From: Barthelona sp. PCE
Lineage: Eukaryota; Metamonada: BaSk clade
Assembly (NCBI GenBank): GCA_040285745.1
Contig: JAUFOR010000004.1
Span: forward strand, 186,001-250,000
Reading direction: 5' to 3'
Length of the DNA stretch: 64,000 bases
In this document: one piece after another, positions 46,001 to 55,336 of the stretch
Layout of the letters: each line of letters opens with the position of its first letter
Position numbering within the stretch: position 1 is the stretch's first letter
Translations under genes and position numbers: made by a program
Notes under the pieces: generated by a model
Told to the model about the DNA's origin: nothing
The model's input: only the letters and a program-made list of their open reading frames with translations
The model's database searches: none

Positions 46001-49000
46001 CGAGATTTGGCCTCGGTCATAGCAGTATTGCGGCGCTCGTTGCTACCAGACTCGTCAAAGACAACCCCTAGGTAGAACTCGTCAAGTTCGAGCAACAAAT
46101 TCGTAGCAAGCTCCAAAATTTCGCAAGCGCTCTTGATTCCAGCACTTTTATCATTGTCCTCAACGGAAACACCAGCAGCAATATTGGCCCGCATCACAAA
46201 TTGAGCGTAGTTGGCGTATAGTTGCGCTTTTTCGGTGAGCGATTCCTCATCCTTCAGAGCCTGGACGGCGATACTGACGGCATCCAGTACCTGCGATGTG
46301 AAGTCTGAGTGTAATGCGAACGATCCCAGAACGCGGGCTTTCACTGGAGCCTGCAGAACCGAGAGACGTGCCAAGATTGATGATATGGGGCGGTTGGCCT
46401 TGGCGGCAACAAAGGCGTACGTTGATAAGAGAGGAAGATGCAGTGACTGTGGTATGACCGGGAACGCAGTATCAATCAACATTGTCGCCTCCTCCTGCTC
46501 ACCATCCTCGTCTTCGTCAAGAGAGATGCCGCTGAGTAAGTTTGATTGCACAGTATCAAGGAAGTACAGAAGTAAGCAGACTCTTGATTCGTACAACTCC
46601 GGGGTGTCGTTCATGAACTCGTCCCTGTTATCGAGGCTGAAACGCAAGAACGCAGTACACATGCGCTTCAAGAGGTCATGCAATGTGTTGGGGAGTGGTT
46701 TGGGAATGTGGTAAAGAATAAAGTTGGCGTAGTCAATAAGAGCAGCTAACGATACACCATCCGTCTGACTGCACGCCGCCTCTATGGCAGGTGCAATCTG
46801 TTGAAGGACACCGATGAGTTTGCGGCGGCGCAGCTCTTCCGTTTGGCTCATGTTGAGCATACGATATACACAGTTCGCGTATGCAGTAGTGACCACAACA
46901 AAAGCATTGGCGACGTTCTTGTCTGTCGATGAGACATCTTGCTCCTCCAAGGCAGCGTAGATCTTCTCACAAATTGATGCGCCCATCTGGTGAGCAGAAA
47001 GAGCATTATCACTAGCGAGCGCCGATACAACAGGTAGTAAACAGCATATGACATTCAGTGACTCAAGCTGATCTCCCTCCAAAATAGGAGTGATGAAACT
47101 CGATGTCGTCTTGCTAAAATCAGACAGTTCATGAGTGATGTGATAAACCTCGCTGACTGCAACATGGGACAATAAACGTGGGAAAAAGTCCGCGCTGAAA
47201 GACTTGGATGAGTGCATACACCTTGCTAGGTTGCTTACAAGGTCAATAAATAAATACTCTTTACCTTCATCGATATCTATCATGCCAAACAACTTTTTGA
47301 AGAGTGTTATCTCAGCTGCCGGAAACGCTTGCTGCTTTTCTCTGAAGAATCCAAAGTGATTAGTGATCGTGAGGATTGCGCTGTCAAATTCTGGCGCATA
47401 TGGCTCTGGAGGCTCCTCAACAGCTTGCTCTTCTTCCACAGGCTGCTTAGGTTTGCCTTTTGGTGGTTTACCCTTTGGTGGTTTGCCCTTTGGCGCCTTG
47501 CCCTTGGGCTTTGCATCAACCTGTGCTATCGAATAATGTGCCTGCTCACCAGCTGTAATTGCAATTGAAAAAATATGAGCAATGAGAATAGGGTTACGTT
47601 TTCCAATGTTTTCGAAACCCTGGATAACATCTAAGATCTCCAATAATGTTGGGTACAGATCATCAATCAAGAAAAAGAGTCCTGCTTCAAAGACGGGGGA
47701 GCAGTGGTTGAGCAGCATTGTACACACGTTCATGAGCACTGTTTGCATATTTTCTTTGCCCTTGCACATCAGCGCAACATCACGAAGCGCCTTTGCGAGT
47801 AGGGAAAGTGGTAGATACTCATCGTTCATGCTTACATTCATTGGCATCTGCTCGAATCGGCGTAAAAGCATGACTTCCGCTCTGATGATGTTTGCATCAC
47901 AGAAACGAACCTCATGCTTGAGAGATTTCTCGGGGATGCTCTCGTAGAACAAATCCATGCTCTCAAACAGGTCATCAACGAACTGAGGGCATCTCGGGGC
48001 AGACCAACACGCTTCGATGACACGAGTGGTGACATCAAACGCCATTGAGCTGTCGAACAATTCAATTTCCGTCTCTTCAGCCTTTAGCGCTAAACAACGC
48101 GACTTCTCTTCTAACAGTTCAGTCATGATACTGTCAATTGCTGCGTTCTTGAGCCCAGGGTGCGTAAGACCTTGGAGTTTGCGCAGGGAAACAAGTGCTC
48201 GCTCCCACGGTTTGTCGGGGATAACATACATGTTAGACTTCAGCACGGAAAGGTGGTTAATAGCCAGCAATTCAGAGTGCACGCCTTTGTTACCCATTAC
48301 TTCAATTGTGAGAGCATGACCGGTCAGATTCCTTGCTGAATCAACCATATCCTCCGATAGCGATAATTCAGCTACAAGACTGGCAAGCTGAACGAATAAT
48401 CTATTGTCTGACGTCTGTATGTGGTCGAGGGCACTATGTAGCGCAACAATTGAGTCGTATACAATCTTATTTTGGGCGGGGATCTGCATTAAAACTTTGA
48501 ACAAATCAAAGGCAAAACAGACAACAAAGTGAAGATGCAGATGGCCACAGATCTCACCGTTTAGGAAGAGAGTGGCAGCCTCAACGCACTTACGCAAGCA
48601 GCTTACGTGCATAGTTACATTTGCCCTGCTCAATCTCGACTTCTGTGTCGAGGTCGTAGCTGCATATAGCATCTGGGCATCGCAGACCAGCAGTAAAGCT
48701 TGTGTTGTTGTGTTCAGAGAGACTGACATATGCAATGAGTCACTTAAGAACGATACATACGTACCGCTCACACCATGGATCAGGGCAACATGAAGTGCGA
48801 GAGCGCACTCATACAACGCTGCTACGGGAAGCTGAGTTGGTTCCAATGGCCTAGCCTCCTGCTTTTTGTCCTTTTTGAAGAACGGTGCCAGCTCTTTTAT
48901 AGAAGAAAGTGCAGATACAAGGTCAGATTCGGTCAGTGTCCTTCCGTCTTTGAAAACATAAGGGATGAGCGATGCAACAGTGCCGCCCTCCTTTTTACCA

Positions 49001-49683
49001 CCCGGGGAGACCATGTACAGGTAGTACTGGAGCGATTTGAGACGTGACTGCGCCAGGGGGTTGTCGATAGGCTTGAGTAGATTGATTGCGGTATTCGCGT
49101 GTGAAGAATCAAGTGATATGACTGTTGCGAGCGAAAGTAGCTCTGCCTTGAGGATAATAGAATCCTCATCATCTTGGATGCTTGCTATGACTTGCGTTAT
49201 GTGTTTGGCAATGTCGCTCGGGTTAGCGAGTCGAAGTGCTGCTTTTCCAATATGTGCTGCCGTTATTCCGAGGTTATAAAGCCAGTAATGGAACGATTCG
49301 TTCGACTGGGCAATGTCTATGGCCCTTTCCAGGAATGAAAATGCTTCCTTTAAAATTTCTGTTTTCTGCGGTTCGTTGGTTAATAAACACCTTGAATGGC
49401 ATAGTAGCGCCTTCTGCTGGCACGCAAACACGTAGTACTGATCAGGAATTGCTTGATGGGCGAAATAGAGATCAAGTAGTTCAGTTGCAAGCGCAATGTT
49501 GGCCCTGTTCAAGGATACGAATGCGATGGTCGGTAGCACCTGGAGCAGTTCAATCGATTTCTCAGGGCTAATGTCCAGGTTTGCTTGAATGCTATTCATA
49601 AACGCGAACGCCTCTCTGTGAAACATTTCCGCATCACTCACTTCGTCAAGATATTCTATGAAGTGCTTGTGTTGATGGGACAT
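43018..49683 (-). CDS. CFAP46: cilia- and flagella-associated protein 46 (central-pair C1d)
   Basis: 2,221 residues, somewhat shorter than human CFAP46 (about 2,700). The N-terminus is a TPR-like solenoid (AFSFLERAIDIAQSNESFHY matches the human segment around YMKAINFAKGEPRYYF). The C-terminus carries the CHAT-like region: TVLVDPTRHDTESVLAPITS, VVIFDRIYNEGYNR and LELAYPDVMTLSLIARGAK align in order with human CFAP46. Between them are a PKGKPPKGK low-complexity linker, a Ser/Arg-rich segment and a Lys-rich KKDKKKKSKSR linker. CFAP46 is part of the C1d projection of the central apparatus and affects beating. Confidence 0.87.
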   Translation of the reverse strand: MSHQHKHFIEYLDEVSDAEMFHREAFAFMNSIQANLDISPEKSIELLQVLPTIAFVSLNRANIALATELLDLYFAHQAIPDQYYVFACQQKALLCHSRCLLTNEPQKTEILKEAFSFLERAIDIAQSNESFHYWLYNLGITAAHIGKAALRLANPSDIAKHITQVIASIQDDEDSIILKAELLSLATVISLDSSHANTAINLLKPIDNPLAQSRLKSLQYYLYMVSPGGKKEGGTVASLIPYVFKDGRTLTESDLVSALSSIKELAPFFKKDKKQEARPLEPTQLPVAALYECALALHVALIHGVSGTYVSFLSDSLHMSVSLNTTTQALLLVCDAQMLYAATTSTQKSRLSRANVTMHVSCLRKCVEAATLFLNGEICGHLHLHFVVCFAFDLFKVLMQIPAQNKIVYDSIVALHSALDHIQTSDNRLFVQLASLVAELSLSEDMVDSARNLTGHALTIEVMGNKGVHSELLAINHLSVLKSNMYVIPDKPWERALVSLRKLQGLTHPGLKNAAIDSIMTELLEEKSRCLALKAEETEIELFDSSMAFDVTTRVIEACWSAPRCPQFVDDLFESMDLFYESIPEKSLKHEVRFCDANIIRAEVMLLRRFEQMPMNVSMNDEYLPLSLLAKALRDVALMCKGKENMQTVLMNVCTMLLNHCSPVFEAGLFFLIDDLYPTLLEILDVIQGFENIGKRNPILIAHIFSIAITAGEQAHYSIAQVDAKPKGKAPKGKPPKGKPPKGKPKQPVEEEQAVEEPPEPYAPEFDSAILTITNHFGFFREKQQAFPAAEITLFKKLFGMIDIDEGKEYLFIDLVSNLARCMHSSKSFSADFFPRLLSHVAVSEVYHITHELSDFSKTTSSFITPILEGDQLESLNVICCLLPVVSALASDNALSAHQMGASICEKIYAALEEQDVSSTDKNVANAFVVVTTAYANCVYRMLNMSQTEELRRRKLIGVLQQIAPAIEAACSQTDGVSLAALIDYANFILYHIPKPLPNTLHDLLKRMCTAFLRFSLDNRDEFMNDTPELYESRVCLLLYFLDTVQSNLLSGISLDEDEDGEQEEATMLIDTAFPVIPQSLHLPLLSTYAFVAAKANRPISSILARLSVLQAPVKARVLGSFALHSDFTSQVLDAVSIAVQALKDEESLTEKAQLYANYAQFVMRANIAAGVSVEDNDKSAGIKSACEILELATNLLLELDEFYLGVVFDESGSNERRNTAMTEAKSRVSRFSSRTRSTRSRFSKRSSRKMGSIASMRSSMSGRTALTLATSRKSMLQARVGDFEVLTLSQLSMLASLFVQRGMIETANVRTYLRCATWAMDQMIARSCHCLNQMENGDELPTFFDEANERLIVNQPFDPTDDELLTDEFLEKCRDPSAAFDQWTVNRRTVSPDVGISYFVILIDLLFEHGVHFLLPSVIRVLDIILQNNIYYSAYRAVVMTRYANVELSEEDMSVIEIAIGDAYSLSLRGSATDTAPTHIHQATPLSPRHWLNHMASFLIKMGHVSMAEECVSVVTALCKCVNDEALRRSALVKSAWLSARRWLLSDARSDLAEITSLHEVSFLDKSLYESAYNAVLSSEMGYTPIGEYAILERLRFCLISGSADVYKEVMIEFIPLFGTMVQQDVLNAARLLFNALPSILELFIGDFHPSIVEDICGQLAIITSELSQKLNRCSRTTAGRGIIEDYFMMSVIVTAILTLGLPKIEIVEFQNAGAYVFALLNDIDRDSITIQPLLKIYDVLSHLTRFYLNDEDEIKTDVSDAIKDIMPITSPDPRWQLHLLRINAFLCEEVCTVCPSFLQLAHDIQSSFDLLKLQLSDERINTRDSATFACSNDWFVANIIEYTPWEHRAVYSPPMQRLFGVKLMALDRNRVFVSIVKNSLSVNLIEKTITEPVADKKDKKKKSKSRVDLAASQESNIEKKTKVVHKELLNVAFDNAKFKAARNEWYENLFRLRSTVATALNDEMVTEMYEVMQESTDLLNEFVSEALQLVVNMYTPLTENPEPEEIPPIDMDEFDVFFTPALVITGLSTINGVPGCLGVSSCLSASNETENEKEKEKKTKDEKYTVLVDPTRHDTESVLAPITSTIDLRMPSSSCMQRLLRTNQLLFLVLMGTLGDRITPNDLYSLDISGATVVIFDRIYNEGYNRFQSPLDVRKTNSALELAYPDVMTLSLIARGAKIVAMPLYPRNIAKCAPLLEDYDEMGLECLNLGEIPTIRIGN
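47449..47511 (-). repeat. PKGKPPKGK-coding tandem repeat in CFAP46
   Basis: About four copies of a 15-bp unit (GGTGGTTTGCCCTTT on the plus strand) encode PKGKAPKGKPPKGKPPKGKP. It is a flexible lysine/proline linker between helical blocks, followed by a Glu/Pro-rich stretch. Number of copies may vary between strains. Confidence 0.7.
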
Positions 49684-49870
49684 GCAGTTTAATATACAAA
49701 AGTGAAAGGGGATGAAAGCAATAAAACACCATCTTGATGTGAAGCCTGTATTGTATCATTTACATATGCTTAAGCCAACAAATGAGGAACCTTGGGGTGA
49801 TTCAGAAGGTGATAGTCCACCGAATAACGTTTTACACAGATATCTAAAAAAATTGGGAATTCAAAGCTTC

Positions 49871-51712
49871 TTAATACAAAAATTTGTCTATCATGGGCGA
49901 ATTCTCATTGGATCCCTCGGCAATGATGGTGTATTGGACAGGCGCGTTTTCATCGTCACTACTAGTCGTTACAAGAGCCTCTGTCGGTTCTCTGATCATC
50001 GTAAAACTATCATCTTCTGCTGAAGAGATGAAGAATTCACTTCCAACATCGTCCATGCCATCGTCTGGGAGCTGCAGGAACGGATTTTTCACTAGGGCTG
50101 GAAATTGTGAGATGATGTAAGGTAGTTCATGCTTGGCTCGGTGCTTATACAGAGAGAAGAGCTGACACTTTTGAAGCGTACGAATCCAGTCAACCATACT
50201 GTCCTTCTGGGCGATACACACTAGAGGGAACCTGGATATGTGGAACAAAAGATCATCTCCTGGAAGAAGTTCCTGTCTGTGTCTGCCGTCAAAAGCAACC
50301 CATACGGAGCCTCGGCTCGTCGGGGAGCATCTCACGGTCATCTCAGAACTCTCAGGGAGCAACAGCGGTCGAAAAGAAAGGGAGTGAGGGCAGATGGGTG
50401 TCATTATCACTCCACTTGTTGAAGGGTGAGTGACACTTCCTCCAGCACTCAAAGAATACGCTGTAGAACCTGAAGGGGTTGCAAAAATGACACCATCCGC
50501 CTGGACGTTTGTGAAGAAGACAGAGTCGATGAAGCATTCGAGATTGCTCAAGTACGGGTTTTGACCACGGTCGACTACGATTTCGTTGAGTACCTGGTAC
50601 CGTTCCTGTTCGATAACACCTTTGCGCCTGAACGCACCGCAAATACGCGTCCTAACGAAGATTGGGAAGTTTCCAGTGAGGACGAGCTCGATAGCCGTTG
50701 CGTACTGATCAATGTAAAAAGAAGTTAAAAACCCTCGTTTTCCAATGTGGAACGGGAGGATGGGCGGGATGTCCTGGTCAAACAGGTCGCTGGCAGACAG
50801 CACAACCCCATCTCCGCCAACAGTGATGACGAAATCGACCGACTGTGAAAATTTGGAGAAAACACTATCCTTTCTTGGTGTCGCCCTGGGAATGAACGAG
50901 CTGATGTTGAGCTCACCTACAAACGAGAGAGAAGGTCCGATAGTCTTTTGTACGGTTTCCTTCTCAGGTGCAAATTCAAAACCAAACTCGGCAGCGTCTG
51001 CTGGCAATAGAGATTCATGCGGTATGAAAACATTAAAGTCCCGATCGACGAGGTACTTACCCACCACCATGGCTGCTTTAAACGATACCATATCGGTTTC
51101 TTTCCAAAGTATCATTACACGCCGTGGCTGTTCATCCCATATGATACGCAGCTCCTGGCTCGGGACAAGACCAATGCTCTTGATGCCATTGTCACTCACC
51201 GTGTGTAATACTGCTGGGTCATCAGGTTGCACACTCTTTGAAATTTTGAATGATGCACGTTTTTCTTGGTTAACTGGCTCACAGACAATCTCCTTCGATA
51301 TACCTGACGTGACAATGTTCGAGGGGACAATTCTGTGATGTCTTAAGGCCGGAAACTTGTGTAGGAAATCGCAGCAATAGTTGCAATAAAACTTGCTGCA
51401 GTCCAGGCAATATTTAACTGCAGCATTCTCCCCGTCATGGGAGCATATGTGCTTGTATGTGACTGGCATTGGATGACCCACCTCCTTACATATTGCTAGG
51501 CATTTGGAACAAATATTTCCACAATCAGTACAATGATATATCGCTACTCTACTCTCACAATCCTCACATAGGAAGTCTTCTGGGATTTTTGAACGTGGAA
51601 TTACCCCTCCAATAGGACCTTCATCCTCAGATGATGAAGAATCCGTGAAAAACTCGAGTTCATCGGGTATTAGGATGTCTGGACTGGCAGTACGAAAGAT
51701 ACTAAAGCTCAT
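49871..51712 (-). CDS. NAD kinase with N-terminal tandem B-box zinc fingers
   Basis: The first ATG (MSFSIFRTASPD) at 51712 gives 613 residues. Residues about 46-130 contain two B-box-like zinc modules (C49-x2-C52, C61-x2-C64, C68; then C90, C102-x2-C105, C110-x2-C113 and H125/H126). Residues about 195-515 are an NAD kinase: GGDG 299-302, LNEIVVDRG (N376, E377) and ADGVIFATPSGSTAYSLSAGGS. The last 85 residues are acidic. NAD kinase makes NADP from NAD and ATP. B-boxes are normally protein-interaction modules of TRIM proteins; joined to NAD kinase they suggest targeting or oligomerisation. It is divergent from the fructokinase gene, only 72 bp between starts. Confidence 0.88.
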   Translation of the reverse strand: MSFSIFRTASPDILIPDELEFFTDSSSSEDEGPIGGVIPRSKIPEDFLCEDCESRVAIYHCTDCGNICSKCLAICKEVGHPMPVTYKHICSHDGENAAVKYCLDCSKFYCNYCCDFLHKFPALRHHRIVPSNIVTSGISKEIVCEPVNQEKRASFKISKSVQPDDPAVLHTVSDNGIKSIGLVPSQELRIIWDEQPRRVMILWKETDMVSFKAAMVVGKYLVDRDFNVFIPHESLLPADAAEFGFEFAPEKETVQKTIGPSLSFVGELNISSFIPRATPRKDSVFSKFSQSVDFVITVGGDGVVLSASDLFDQDIPPILPFHIGKRGFLTSFYIDQYATAIELVLTGNFPIFVRTRICGAFRRKGVIEQERYQVLNEIVVDRGQNPYLSNLECFIDSVFFTNVQADGVIFATPSGSTAYSLSAGGSVTHPSTSGVIMTPICPHSLSFRPLLLPESSEMTVRCSPTSRGSVWVAFDGRHRQELLPGDDLLFHISRFPLVCIAQKDSMVDWIRTLQKCQLFSLYKHRAKHELPYIISQFPALVKNPFLQLPDDGMDDVGSEFFISSAEDDSFTMIREPTEALVTTSSDDENAPVQYTIIAEGSNENSPMIDKFLY

Positions 51713-51784
51713 ACGTACGCCATGAACGAGTGAAATGATGGATGTTTGATGTAACAAGCTATTTGCAATATCTTACTTTTTTAC

Positions 51785-52663
51785 ATGTTCATTGCTGGTG
51801 TTGAAACAGGTGGAACTACTTTTGTCATTACAATTTGGACCGAGGATACTCGAGAAGTCATCGAAGAATTAGAAATTCCTACTTTGATGCCAGAGGAAAC
51901 TCTTGGGGCTGTTGTTGAATTCCTGGACAAATATGAGGGACAAATGAAGGCGATTGGCGTTGCCTCATTTGGTCCAGTTGATTTGTGCAAAACTTCAGAA
52001 ACATATGGTTTCATTACAACGACACCCAAACCAAACTGGGCGTTTGTGGATGTACTAGGTCCCCTGCGCAAGTATAACGTCCCCATAGGTTTTGATACGG
52101 ATGTTAACGCTGCGGCTATGGGTGAGAAGTTTTATGGTGAGCATGGAGATATTTCCTCGATTGCATACATCACAGTTGGTACCGGTATCGGCGTAGGTCT
52201 TTGCGTGCCGAGCCCCGTCCACGGTATTATTCACCCAGAAGGCGGTCATATGCAGACTGCTCTATCCGAAAACGATACCTTTGAGGGTTGCTGTCCATTC
52301 CACGGTAAGTGCATCGAGGGCATGTGCGCGTCTAATGCCATTTCCAAGAGGTGTGGAATTGAACGCACCGAACTGCACACCATCTCTGACGATGATGAGG
52401 TGTGGAATCATGTCGCCCATTACCTTGCTCACTGTTGCGCCAATATCACCTTCCTCACAAGCGTCGAGAAGATCGTCCTCTCCGGTGGTGTCATGAAGCG
52501 ATCTCTCTTATTCGGGCTCATTCGTAAGAGATTCACCGAAATTATCAACGGTTACTTGAAACACGATAGGCTTACGGACATTGATACATACATCGTGCCT
52601 TCAGTCAACGGAAACCGTGCCGGTGCGGTTGGTGCTTATACACTGGCTTTACAGGCTTTGTAA
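51785..52663 (+). CDS. ROK-family fructokinase
   Basis: 292 residues, full length for the bacterial zinc-containing ROK fructokinases (ScrK/YdhR/GmuE type, EC 2.7.1.4). It has the phosphate loop VETGGTTFV, ASFGPVDL, FDTDVNAAAMGE with catalytic D106, the ATP motif VGTGIGVGL, and the ROK zinc site H155 - C170 - H173 - C176 (HPEGGH, CCPFHGKC). In the family it phosphorylates fructose, sometimes mannose or glucose. No peroxisomal or organelle signal is evident. The sequence is bacterial in type, so it was probably acquired by transfer. The stop is 9 bp from that of the convergent SPTLC1 gene. Confidence 0.9.
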   Translation: MFIAGVETGGTTFVITIWTEDTREVIEELEIPTLMPEETLGAVVEFLDKYEGQMKAIGVASFGPVDLCKTSETYGFITTTPKPNWAFVDVLGPLRKYNVPIGFDTDVNAAAMGEKFYGEHGDISSIAYITVGTGIGVGLCVPSPVHGIIHPEGGHMQTALSENDTFEGCCPFHGKCIEGMCASNAISKRCGIERTELHTISDDDEVWNHVAHYLAHCCANITFLTSVEKIVLSGGVMKRSLLFGLIRKRFTEIINGYLKHDRLTDIDTYIVPSVNGNRAGAVGAYTLALQAL

Positions 52664-52672
52664 ATTATTTGA

Positions 52673-54043
52673 CTACAGGCTTATTTGACTACAATAATCG
52701 TCTAGAACCTCAACAAGCGAGGCAATATGTCCGATGCTATGTCTCTCCTGTACATTGAATGCGACTGCGTATATCTTTGAGCTCTCGCATTTCGTATCGT
52801 GGATTATCTCAATTGCGATTCTCCTCTCTCGGAAGAAAACGATGCATCCTGCAACCACGACAGGTGAGCTCAGCGTGACGACCTTGCGCGGCGAAATGGG
52901 ATCACTAAGCAGATTGCATTCGATTCCATGTTTCTTTAGCATGTCAAAGAGCATTCGGTGGACGAGGCGCGCCCTCTCCCCAAGACGCTTGGATCCATCA
53001 AGTCGCTTGAGTACCGATACAGAAGCCATACAATGGAAAGTTGGTATTGTTGCAGAAAAAACGTAGCCCAGTGCAGTTAGTCTTTGATGTTCGATCACCT
53101 CAGCGTCAGAAGATATGCAAAACCCACCCATGCTACCCACAGCATTTTCGTATGAACCCAGAAGTAAATCGACATCAGAAAGAGATAAGGAGTGATAGTC
53201 CAAACTACCAAGACCCTTCTTACCAAGGACTGCGAGTGCAAGGGCATCGTCAACCACAACAATTACATTATACTCTTTGGCAATGTGAACAAACTCAGGA
53301 AGGTTGGCGACGCATCCAGTTTTTTCATAAATTCCCTCGAGAATAACAAAACTCCGCCCGTTTTTCGCCCGTGGATGCAGACGGACGACCCTTTCGAAGT
53401 CATCCGCATCGTTGTGACGGAAAATGACACGCTTTGCCTTGGTAAGAGCGATACCTGTCAGCAAACCGGCACAAATAAGTTCATCAACGAAAACAATGTC
53501 CCTTTTGTGCGCAAATACCGAAAGTACACTCATACGAGCTGAGTAAGCAAGCGGAAAATGTATACAATAAGCTTCCTCATTAAAAAGTTTTGAAGTTGTT
53601 TCCTCCAAGTCGAGATGCGGCTTAAGAGTGCCAAAAAATCCGCGGGGTCCACACGTTCCAACACCATATTCAGCTAATGTATCGATTGAATCCTCCAAAA
53701 TGCTAAATTCTTCCTCAAAGTTACGGTAATTTCGTGTTGCAAAATTTATAAACGTCCCATCACATGTGTTGAGGACAGGTCCGGGTTTTCCCTCAACCAC
53801 AATTACACTTGGTGATGAAGAGAGCATTGAACAGAGAGGATTAGGAGAAAACTCACTTATTATACGCTCATCTTCAATAAAATGCTCCATACTCTCATCT
53901 TCATCCACCGGTTGTTCAAGAAGCGATGTTTTTATGAGTGTAATGAAGAGGATGGCAACACAAATATAAAGCAGAACGTTTACCTTGAATTCGAGACCTT
54001 TGAAAAGTATTTGAACAAACTGGCCTACAAAATCGAGAGGCAT
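52673..54043 (-). CDS. SPTLC1: serine palmitoyltransferase subunit 1 (LCB1)
   Basis: 456 residues, close to human SPTLC1 (473). A membrane anchor lies at about 20-40. The fold is an alpha-oxoamine synthase: NFATRNYRNF, EYGVGTCGPRGFFGTLKPHLDLE (Cys131 corresponds to human Cys133), DIVFVDE and FVILEGIYEKTG. The segment GSYENAVGSMGGFC lacks the PLP lysine, which is the mark of LCB1 against LCB2. LCB1 forms the ER serine palmitoyltransferase with LCB2, condensing serine and palmitoyl-CoA in the first step of sphingolipid synthesis. The catalytic LCB2 is not in this window. A long T-run sits just before the ATG on the coding strand. Confidence 0.92.
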   Translation of the reverse strand: MPLDFVGQFVQILFKGLEFKVNVLLYICVAILFITLIKTSLLEQPVDEDESMEHFIEDERIISEFSPNPLCSMLSSSPSVIVVEGKPGPVLNTCDGTFINFATRNYRNFEEEFSILEDSIDTLAEYGVGTCGPRGFFGTLKPHLDLEETTSKLFNEEAYCIHFPLAYSARMSVLSVFAHKRDIVFVDELICAGLLTGIALTKAKRVIFRHNDADDFERVVRLHPRAKNGRSFVILEGIYEKTGCVANLPEFVHIAKEYNVIVVVDDALALAVLGKKGLGSLDYHSLSLSDVDLLLGSYENAVGSMGGFCISSDAEVIEHQRLTALGYVFSATIPTFHCMASVSVLKRLDGSKRLGERARLVHRMLFDMLKKHGIECNLLSDPISPRKVVTLSSPVVVAGCIVFFRERRIAIEIIHDTKCESSKIYAVAFNVQERHSIGHIASLVEVLDDYCSQISL

Positions 54044-54117
54044 TACTAAAAAAAAAAAAAGCCCAGAAAAGGTATTAAAGAAAAAAACAACTGTAAATAT
54101 TCTATGTTTTACTATTC

Positions 54118-55104
54118 CTACTTCTGCATCTCAAAGCCACTATAATCAGCACCGACCTTGCCCAAACAGTACCCAGCAAGCTCGTTACCAAGCGCAACAC
54201 ACTTTTCCATTGGGAAACCAGAAAGAATTCCAGCAAGTAGTCCGCCCACAAAAGAGTCACCAGCACCGTTTGTGTCAACAACAACATCGACAGCCCTCAC
54301 TGGATACATGGAAACAGTTCCATCTTGGAGCACAATTACGTCGTTTGCTCCACAAGTGCAGATCAAAGTTGGAATACCATATTTATCTTGTAGAAGACGC
54401 ATTGCAGCAAGCATCTTGTTATCTTCTGCAGGATTAGAAGAAAGCTTCTCGTACACAGCAGTATATTCAACATGGTTTCCGACCAATAATGAAGTGTGAG
54501 GAAAAACTTGATTAAGGCAATCCCAGAAGCCATAGACTACAAACGCATCGCTGAGATTAAGCATCAGGCGGTCGATCTTCTCTGTGTTTTGCATCAGGTT
54601 GACAATTTTATCGGTACTGTGGAGTAAAAAGAAGCCTGTGAGATAACAAATTGATGATTTTTCAATTGACTCAAGGGTTTGGTTATAAAAAGAGGTACTG
54701 TACTGGTTACTAGCCAGTACCAACGGGCCGAGAGAGCGTTCTCCAGATGGATCTGTTACACAAAGACATTTGCTGGTGCTCTCATTTTCCAAAATTTCAA
54801 GGAAAGTTTGGCATCCTTCAAAGGCGTGGGTGTAAACCAGCCCTATCTCATCGGCACCAATGGCGCCAGTGATTCCGATCTGATTGTTGACATTTAACTT
54901 TGTTGCAAGAAGTGCACGAATAGTATTACTGGCAGAACCACCTGGTACGTAAGTTGGTTTGCAAGGTAGATTGTCAAACACAGACGCTTCGTCTACTAGT
55001 TTTGTCTCACCAAATTTGAGAGAGCGCTCTTCAACGAAGGAACGAGGAGCTTCGATACAAACATCGATGATTGGGTTTGCGAAAGTAAGAAGATCAAAAT
55101 TCAT
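54118..55104 (-). CDS. ADK: adenosine kinase (PfkB family)
   Basis: 328 residues, the length of eukaryotic adenosine kinases. It has the N-terminal ANPIIDV, the GGSASNTIR substrate motif (55-63), TGAIGADEIG, and the PfkB signature DTNGAGDSFVGGLLAG with catalytic D283. It phosphorylates adenosine to AMP in purine salvage, which suits a parasite-like or anaerobic protist that takes up purines. Ribokinase-type relatives are possible, but the GGSxxNTxR motif and the C-terminal helix favour adenosine kinase. It is co-directional with SPTLC1 (74 bp) and the CDK (232 bp). Confidence 0.87.
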   Translation of the reverse strand: MNFDLLTFANPIIDVCIEAPRSFVEERSLKFGETKLVDEASVFDNLPCKPTYVPGGSASNTIRALLATKLNVNNQIGITGAIGADEIGLVYTHAFEGCQTFLEILENESTSKCLCVTDPSGERSLGPLVLASNQYSTSFYNQTLESIEKSSICYLTGFFLLHSTDKIVNLMQNTEKIDRLMLNLSDAFVVYGFWDCLNQVFPHTSLLVGNHVEYTAVYEKLSSNPAEDNKMLAAMRLLQDKYGIPTLICTCGANDVIVLQDGTVSMYPVRAVDVVVDTNGAGDSFVGGLLAGILSGFPMEKCVALGNELAGYCLGKVGADYSGFEMQK

Positions 55105-55336
55105 GGTAAATTAAGCTAAATGGGCTGCGAAAAGCAGTGAAAAAGGTTTGTTAAATTAAACACGTTTAATGGTGGGAAATCTATCGATATCACAGAGTGG
55201 CATTGATTTTGTTTGTTCAGGCAGCTGCAAGTATAACTTTGTCCCCGAAATGGAGTGGATTGATATATAAAAAGATGATTAAAGTGTAGAAGAATGAATC
55301 AACTTGCAACAGATACAGTCATACATTTACTTGGCG

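Noticed and set aside
49871-51757. Earlier NADK start at 51757
   Set aside because: That codon is TTG on the coding strand; the first ATG is at 51712.
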